Assembly (NCBI RefSeq): GCF_014648055.1
Contig: NZ_BMQJ01000024.1
Location: 1-64,000 of the forward strand
Direction of reading: 5' to 3'
From: Streptosporangium pseudovulgare
GTDB taxonomy: Bacteria; Actinomycetota; Actinomycetes; Streptosporangiales; Streptosporangiaceae
Length of the DNA stretch: 64,000 nucleotides
Shown here: positions 59,030 to 64,000 of the stretch, one piece after another
Numbering within the stretch: position 1 is the first letter of the stretch
Layout of the letters: the number at the start of each line of letters is the position of its first letter
The notes under the pieces: generated by a model
Told to the model about the DNA's origin: nothing
The model's input: only the letters and a program-made list of their open reading frames with translations
The model's database searches: none
Position numbers and translations under genes: made by a program

Positions 59030-60880
59030 TCAGCCGAGGGCGCGGTCGAGGTTGACGGCGGCGCTGATCAGGGAGAGGTGGGTGAACGCCTGCGGGAAGT
59101 TGCCGAGCTGCTCGCCGGTCCGGCCGATCTCCTCGGCGTACAGGCCGAGGTGGTTGGCGTAGGTGAGCATCTTCTCGAAGGCGAGCCGGGCCTCGTCGAG
59201 CCGTCCGGCGCGGGTGAGCGCCTCGACGTACCAGAACGAGCAGATCGAGAACGTGCCCTCCTCGCCGCTCAGCCCGTCGGGGCTCTCCCCGGGGTCGTAG
59301 CGGTACACCAGCGAGTCGGCGACGAGGGTACGGCGGAGCGCGTCGAGGGTGGACAGGAACTTGGGGTCGGTGGGGGCGATGAACTTGGTCAGCGGCATCA
59401 TCAGCACGGCGGCGTCGAGGACGTCGCCGTCGAAGTGCTGGACGAACGCGCCCAGCCGGTCCGACCAGCCGCGCCGCATGACCTGCCGGTAGATCTCGTC
59501 GCGGGAGCGCTGCCAGCGCTGCGTGTCGGCGGGCAGCCCGCGGCGGCGGGCCATCCGCATGGCCCGTTCGATCGCCACCCAGCACATCAGCCGCGAGTAG
59601 ACGAAGTCGCGGCGTCCGCCGCGGGTCTCCCAGACGCCCTCGTCGGGCTGGTCCCAGTTGGCGCACACCCAGTCGACCAGCGTGCAGGTCTGTTCCCACT
59701 GGTCGCTGGAGATCGGCTGGTACAGCTTGTCGTAGAGGTAGACGGAGTCGATGAGGGCGCCGTAGATGTCGAGCTGGAGCTGTCCCGCGGCGGCGTTCCC
59801 GGCCCGCACGGGAGCGGAGCCGCGGTAGCCCGCGAGGTGGGACAGTTCGACCTCGGGCAGGTCGGTGCGGCCGTCGATGCCGTACATGATCTGCAGGGGG
59901 CCCGCCGAGCCGTCGCAGCCGCAGCTGACGTGCTCGGACAGGAAGCCCATGAACGCCGCGGCCTCCTCGTCGAAGCCCAGCCTGATCAGCGCGTACATGC
60001 AGAAGGCCGAGTCGCGGATCCAGACGTGGCGGTAGTCCCAGTTGCGTTCGCCGCCGACCCGCTCGGGCAGGCTGGTGGTCACCGCGGCGACGGTCCCGCC
60101 GGTCGGCGCGTAGGTGAGCAGTTTCAGCGTCAGCGCCGAGCGGTGCACCATCTCCCGCCAGCGGCCCCGGTAGCGTGACCGGGACACCCAGCGCCGCCAG
60201 TAGGCGACCGTGGCGGCGAACTCATCCTCGGCCTCGGTGAGAGGACACGCCCGCATCTCGACGCCGTCGCCGTACCGGTCGAGGGCGAACACCGCGCACT
60301 CGCCCTCGGTCAGCTTGAACACCGACAGCACGTCGCGGCCGTCGGTCTCCAGTGGCGCGCTGGAGGTCAGGGTGAGCGAGAGCGACGGCGAGGTGAAGAC
60401 GGCCCGGCCCTCGCGCAGGTCCACGGTGTGGGTCTGGCGGCCGTAGTCGAACCGGGGGGCCACCCGCGCGCGGAACGGCAGCGTCCCGCGCACGCACCTC
60501 ACCCGGCGGATCAGCCGGTGCCGGTCGATCTCGCATGTGTCTCCGGTGACCGGCATGAAGTCGTGGATCTCACCGACCCCGTCGGGGGCCATGAACCGGG
60601 TGATCAGCACGTTGGTGTCGGGGAAGTAGAACTGCCTGGTCCTCGCGGGCACGTCGGCGGTCAGCTCGAACGCCCCGCCCCGGTCGGCGTCCAGGATGGC
60701 GGCGAACACGCTCGGCGCGTCGAAGCGCGGGAAGCAGTACCAGTCGATCGTGCCGCGCGTGTCCACGAGCGCGGCGGTGCGCAGGTCGCCGATCAGCCCG
60801 TGGTCGGCGATGGGCGGATACCGACCGGCGTCCGGCGCGTCCGGCGCGTCCGGGCGGTCCGCGAACTCGGCTGCCGTCAT
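59030..60880 (-). CDS. Glycoside hydrolase family 15 (trehalase/glucoamylase type)
   Basis: 616 aa, cytoplasmic. The N-terminal beta-domain has ALVDTRGTIDWYCFPRFDAP and FVAP-like MAPDGVGEIHDFMPVTG. The (alpha/alpha)6 barrel includes GGERNWDYRHVWIRDSAF, the acid Glu in PDEGVWETRGGRRDFVYSRL and the base Glu in LYAEEIGRTGEQLGNFPQAF. Its layout matches actinobacterial GH15 trehalases, which hydrolyse trehalose; glucoamylase activity is the alternative. It stands alone, convergent with the Dha operon. Confidence 0.9.
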   Translation of the reverse strand: MTAAEFADRPDAPDAPDAGRYPPIADHGLIGDLRTAALVDTRGTIDWYCFPRFDAPSVFAAILDADRGGAFELTADVPARTRQFYFPDTNVLITRFMAPDGVGEIHDFMPVTGDTCEIDRHRLIRRVRCVRGTLPFRARVAPRFDYGRQTHTVDLREGRAVFTSPSLSLTLTSSAPLETDGRDVLSVFKLTEGECAVFALDRYGDGVEMRACPLTEAEDEFAATVAYWRRWVSRSRYRGRWREMVHRSALTLKLLTYAPTGGTVAAVTTSLPERVGGERNWDYRHVWIRDSAFCMYALIRLGFDEEAAAFMGFLSEHVSCGCDGSAGPLQIMYGIDGRTDLPEVELSHLAGYRGSAPVRAGNAAAGQLQLDIYGALIDSVYLYDKLYQPISSDQWEQTCTLVDWVCANWDQPDEGVWETRGGRRDFVYSRLMCWVAIERAMRMARRRGLPADTQRWQRSRDEIYRQVMRRGWSDRLGAFVQHFDGDVLDAAVLMMPLTKFIAPTDPKFLSTLDALRRTLVADSLVYRYDPGESPDGLSGEEGTFSICSFWYVEALTRAGRLDEARLAFEKMLTYANHLGLYAEEIGRTGEQLGNFPQAFTHLSLISAAVNLDRALG

Positions 60881-61248
60881 CTGCGGCCTTCCGTCGTCGG
60901 GCCCTTATGACCTCACGGTAATGCCGCCGCCCGCGGCCCCGGCCCGGCCGGCGCCAAGGGACGGGCAGGTTTCGGGAAAGCGAGGGGGCGTGGTGGCCGG
61001 GGACGCCCTGTGCGGGGGTCCACGGCCACCGGCCGCGGGGCGACCCCTCTGACCTGCGGATGAACGGATTCCCCGACCCGGTGTGTCAAGGGCCGCCGGA
61101 ATCGGGCGGTGGATGCCGTGAACCTTGACGGGGCGTCGGCGCTGTCTCTAGCCTGCCCAGGACTGGGAGCGTTCCCACCGGAACCGCCGCCGGACCCCGG
61201 CCATGATCGGCTAACCGGCGGGACCCGCGATCCTCTGGGAGGACGAGC
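60881..61248. other. 368-bp gap upstream of the condensation-domain gene
   Basis: Holds no gene. A CebR-like palindrome lies at 61164-61177, and the ribosome site GGGAGGA is at the downstream end. The rest is unremarkable GC-rich sequence with weak hairpins. Confidence 0.6.
61164..61177. promoter_or_regulatory. CebR-like box TGGGAGCGTTCCCA
   Basis: 13 of 14 bases match the published Streptomyces CebR box TGGGAGCGCTCCCA; one central C is T. It is 72 bp before the ATG of the condensation-domain gene. Binding by a LacI-type sugar repressor is inferred from similarity. Confidence 0.6.
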
Positions 61249-62622
61249 ATGGAGGCCCGCTTCGCCACGGAACGGGCCGGGACGGTTCCCCTGGCCTGGG
61301 GACAACGGGCCATCTGGGGCGCGATACGCGACGTCGGCCCGGGAAGCGACCATTACTACAACGTGCCCAGGATGGTGCGCCTTCCGCGCAGCTGGAGGAT
61401 CAGCCCCGACGCGGCGGTGGCGGCGATCGGGCGGTTGCTGGCCCGGCACGACGCGCTGCGCAGCCGCCTGTGCCAGGAGGGGCAGGCCGATCCCCTGCAG
61501 ACGGTGGAGGCCCGCGGCGCCATCGCCGTCGAGGTGACCGAGGCTCCCCCGGACGGCGCCGGCGCCGCGGCGGAGGCGCTCCGCGGACGACTGGCCGGCC
61601 GCCGGTTCTCCTACGCCGAGGATCCGCCGTTGCGCGCCGGCCTCGTGACCGGCGGCGGCGTCGTCAGCCACGTGGTCCTCGTCCTGTGCCATCTGGCCGC
61701 CGACGCCTTCGCCGCCGACGTCGTCGTCCGTGACCTGCGGCTCCTGCTCAGGGGCGGCGCGCCGCCCGCGCCGCATCAGTTGATGGACCTGGTCGCCGCC
61801 CAGGGCGGGCGCGCGGCGCGCGGAAGCGCCGCCGCGCTCGAATACTGGGCCGGCCACTATCGGGCGATCCCGCACACGATGTTCCCGGAGGCGCGGGGAG
61901 CCCCCGGGAGCCCGCGCTTCCAGCAGGCGGTGATCGTGTCCCGGGCGATCGGCCTGGCGGCCGGGACGCTCGCCCGGCGGCACGGCGTCAGCACCGCGAC
62001 CGTCCTGCTCACCGCGGTGGCGGCGCTGGTCTCGGCCGTCTCGGGCCACCGGACGGTCGCGGTCACCCCGCTGGTGAACAACCGGTTCGTGCCGGAGAGC
62101 AGGACGCTCGTCACCTCACTGTGCCAGCTCGGCCTGTTCGTGCTCGACGTCGAGGCGACCGGGGCGGCGACGTTCGACGAGCTGCTCGCCCGGACCAGGC
62201 ACCTCGCCCTCCAGGCCTACCGGCACGCCCGGTACGACCAGGCCGAGTGGTACCGCATGGTGGACGCGGTGAGCGGGGAACGCGGGCTCCCGGTCTTTCC
62301 CGGCTGCTGCTTCAACGACCAGCGGGCCGCCGACCCGCCGGGGCGGGACGCGCCCGTGGATCCCCGGCAGGTGGTCGCGGCCCGGGCGGAGACCCGCATC
62401 CGGCGGCCACCCGGCGTGGAGCGGCTCAACTGCGGGTTCTGCGTTCACCTGGTCGACGACGAGGGCGGTGTCCCGGGCGTCAGCCTGACCGCGGACACGG
62501 TCACCATGCCACCCGACCTGGTGGACCGGTTCCTGTACGCGGTCGAGGCGCTCGTCGTCGGCGCGGCGACGGCGGGCACGCCGCTGTCGGCGCTTCCGGC
62601 CCTGGTCGACGGCGCGCCCTGA
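61249..62622 (+). CDS. Stand-alone NRPS-type condensation-domain protein
   Basis: 457 aa. VPLAWGQRAIWGAIRDVGPG is the C1 motif (S-x-A-Q-x-x-L/M-W-x-x-x relation), DALRSRLCQEGQAD is C2-like, and the active-site C3 motif HHxxxDG is altered to LCHLAADAFA: the second His and the Asp remain, but the first His is Cys and the Gly is Ala. Later blocks VTPLVNNRFVPES and LALQAYRHARYDQAEWYRMV fit. No adenylation or carrier domain is nearby, so it may acylate or transfer between non-NRPS partners. The ribosome site GGGAGGA is well placed. Confidence 0.82.
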   Translation: MEARFATERAGTVPLAWGQRAIWGAIRDVGPGSDHYYNVPRMVRLPRSWRISPDAAVAAIGRLLARHDALRSRLCQEGQADPLQTVEARGAIAVEVTEAPPDGAGAAAEALRGRLAGRRFSYAEDPPLRAGLVTGGGVVSHVVLVLCHLAADAFAADVVVRDLRLLLRGGAPPAPHQLMDLVAAQGGRAARGSAAALEYWAGHYRAIPHTMFPEARGAPGSPRFQQAVIVSRAIGLAAGTLARRHGVSTATVLLTAVAALVSAVSGHRTVAVTPLVNNRFVPESRTLVTSLCQLGLFVLDVEATGAATFDELLARTRHLALQAYRHARYDQAEWYRMVDAVSGERGLPVFPGCCFNDQRAADPPGRDAPVDPRQVVAARAETRIRRPPGVERLNCGFCVHLVDDEGGVPGVSLTADTVTMPPDLVDRFLYAVEALVVGAATAGTPLSALPALVDGAP

Positions 62623-62640
62623 CCCCGGCCTCGCCAGACG

Positions 62641-62691
62641 GAACGCCTCGCCACGCGGAACGCCTCACCGCGCGGAACGCCTCACGGGCGG
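62641..62691. repeat. 17-bp triplicate at the end of the glycosidase gene
   Basis: Units at 62641, 62658 and 62675 share GAACGCCTC, the third diverging after CAC. They lie in the 59-bp gap and run into the 3' end of the minus-strand glycosidase gene. Confidence 0.7.
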
Positions 62692-64000
62692 CGCCCGGCC
62701 CGGCGGTGGGCCAGGTCCAGGAAGAGCGCGGCGGACCAGCCGAACCCGGTGGTGGCCCCGCGGGCGCGGGCGCCGGTGAGCGGGTTCCAGTACTCGTACA
62801 GGCCGCCGCCGGCGTTCACCATGTCCAGGGTCCGGCCGGTCAGCTCCTCGGCCTCGGCGGCGAAGCCGGAGTGACGCAGACCCTCGATCAGCAGGTAGTT
62901 GACGTTGAGCCAGACCGGGCCGCGCCACATGGCGTCCGGGTCGAAGGCCGGGTCGTCGAAGGCGACCGTGGGCACCGGGCGCTCGCCCCAGAAGGCCGGC
63001 GACAGCAGGTCGGCCACCAGCCGTTCGGCGATCTCCCGGGGCAGGCGGCCGGTGAGCAGGGGCATCAGCTCCAGCGGGGTGCGGGTGGCGACCTCGGCCG
63101 CGGCGCCGGACGCGAACTTGGTCAGCGTGACGAACCGGCTGCCGTTCCAGCGGCGGGCGACCAGCAGTTCGACGTGCCGGGCGGCCTGCCGCCGCCACTC
63201 CCCGGCCTCCGCCGTACGGCCCAGCGCCTCGGCGATGTCGCCCAGCCGGTCGGCCTGCAGGGCCAGGTAGGAGTTGAGGTCCGGCGGTTCCGCCCGGGGG
63301 CCGTGGTCCCAGATGGGGCTGTCGTCCAGGCCGGAGGAGTAGGGGTGGAGGTACTCGGCGAGGCCGTCCCCGTCGGGGTCGGAGACGGTCAGCCACCACC
63401 GCTGGGAGCGGGCGATCGGCCGGTAGACCTCGTCGAGGAAGCCGAGGTCGGGGGCGGCCTCGTGGATCTTCCAGGCGGCCCAGGCGGTCAGCGGCGGCTT
63501 GGTCACCGGGACGACGCCGCCGATCGGCTCGCCCGGCGCGGCGGGGCCGCCGACGTGCTGGGCGAGCCGGTCGTGGTCGGAGCGGGGCAGGTCGGTGGTC
63601 TCGGCGAGCACGCCCCGGTCGTGGACCACGTCGGGGATGAGTCCGTCCGGGCGCTGGTGGTCGAGGAGGATGCGGAGCTGGTCGCGGGCCAGTTCCGGGT
63701 CGGCGTGGCGCAGGGCGACGGCGTGGAAGTAGGAGTCCCAGTTCCAGATGCCGACGTATCCCAGCTTGGAGGGGACCACGCCTTCGCGGCCCCCGGCGAA
63801 CGCGACGGGCAGCAGGTTCACCCCGAGCGTCCACCACGCCTGCTCGGCCCGTTCCCGCAGCTCCGCGGGTACGGCCGGCATCCGCGCGAACCACTCCCGG
63901 CGGCGCTCCGCGGCCCGCGCCAGCAGCTCCCCGGCGTCGTACGGGCCCGCCCGGCCGACGAGCACGAGGGTTCCGTCGATCTCGCCCGCGCCGCCGTCCC
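62682..64000 (-). CDS. GH63-like (alpha/alpha)6 glycosidase, 3' part (gene continues out of the window)
   Basis: 439 codons visible; the frame is still open at base 64000. LLDHQRPDGLIPDVVHDRGV, then PPLTAWAAWKIHE, YRPIARSQRWWLTVSDPDGD, MWRGPVWLNVNYLLIEGL and GGGLYEYWNPLTGARARGAT are typical of the GH63/amylo-1,6-glucosidase-like group that includes glucosylglycerate/mannosylglycerate hydrolases. The acid in GGLYEYWNP and the Asp in GLIPDVV are plausible catalytic residues. The N-terminal domain is outside the window, so the substrate is left open. It is convergent with the condensation-domain gene. Confidence 0.82.
   Translation of the reverse strand, partial: DGGAGEIDGTLVLVGRAGPYDAGELLARAAERRREWFARMPAVPAELRERAEQAWWTLGVNLLPVAFAGGREGVVPSKLGYVGIWNWDSYFHAVALRHADPELARDQLRILLDHQRPDGLIPDVVHDRGVLAETTDLPRSDHDRLAQHVGGPAAPGEPIGGVVPVTKPPLTAWAAWKIHEAAPDLGFLDEVYRPIARSQRWWLTVSDPDGDGLAEYLHPYSSGLDDSPIWDHGPRAEPPDLNSYLALQADRLGDIAEALGRTAEAGEWRRQAARHVELLVARRWNGSRFVTLTKFASGAAAEVATRTPLELMPLLTGRLPREIAERLVADLLSPAFWGERPVPTVAFDDPAFDPDAMWRGPVWLNVNYLLIEGLRHSGFAAEAEELTGRTLDMVNAGGGLYEYWNPLTGARARGATTGFGWSAALFLDLAHRRAGRRP

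Overview
The window is very GC-rich, densely coded DNA from a high-GC Gram-positive. The evidence is the strong G/C third-position bias, GTG and TTG starts, many ATGA/GTGA/TGATG overlaps, GAF-ANTAR and SPW-repeat proteins, DUF899, PucR-type regulators and SigB/SigF-type partner-switching genes. It is a soil actinomycete, and the gene styles fit Streptosporangiaceae or a relative; that family-level placement is inference.

Layout. 1-5720: polysaccharide degradation (tail of a CBM2 protein, a secreted CBM2-GH43 enzyme, a GH43 gene broken by an internal deletion, and a GH3 glycosidase). 5721-8316: a long regulatory gap with a pair of GAAANTTTC boxes, a small secreted protein, a zone of decayed gene fragments, tRNA-Pro(GGG) and a small HTH protein. 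8571-10158: a three-gene membrane/helical operon. 10252-17761: a stress-signalling block with a SigB/SigF-type sigma factor, an anti-sigma kinase, NDH-2, a STAS antagonist, a GAF-ANTAR protein, a SpoIIE-type phosphatase and a glycosyltransferase preceded by a SigF-like promoter. 17946-21668: proline catabolism (PucR regulator, proline dehydrogenase, P5C dehydrogenase).

21567-23646: the most unusual locus. The last part of the P5C dehydrogenase gene plus its terminator, 190 bp in all, is repeated (186/190 identical) on the far side of a single gene for an AAA ATPase with a DUF234-like nuclease-fold C-terminus. After it come a truncated FMN reductase, a MarR regulator and an SDR, under a 41-bp palindrome.

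25458-30812: an HPP membrane protein and a small glycan/heptose-type cluster (glycosyltransferase, GmhB-like HAD phosphatase, GT2, radical SAM). 30823-39400: a second partner-switching block with a nine-module hybrid kinase/phosphatase, two STAS proteins, and a PAS-GAF-phosphatase protein translationally coupled to an acyl-CoA dehydrogenase. 39598-52467: single-gene units and regulator/enzyme pairs (DUF899, ABM monooxygenase, GlxA-type regulator and DJ-1 protein, hydrolases, SDR, beta-lactamase-fold hydrolase, DUF1349, MarR/dienelactone hydrolase, PlsC). 52508-56631 carries several minisatellites, some inside genes, and a TauE - cyclase - ThDP-enzyme operon. 56738-58999 is a PTS-type dihydroxyacetone kinase operon. 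59030-64000 holds a GH15 enzyme, an orphan condensation-domain protein with a CebR-like box upstream, and the 3' part of a GH63-like glycosidase.

How the parts work together. Two signalling blocks have complete partner-switch sets (phosphatase, antagonist, kinase, and in the first a sigma factor). SigF-like promoters upstream of 16598 and 46145 are candidate outputs. The glycoside hydrolases at both ends, with xylan-type and cellobiose-type operator candidates, indicate plant-polymer use. Function calls rest on motifs and family resemblance read by eye; no database search was run.
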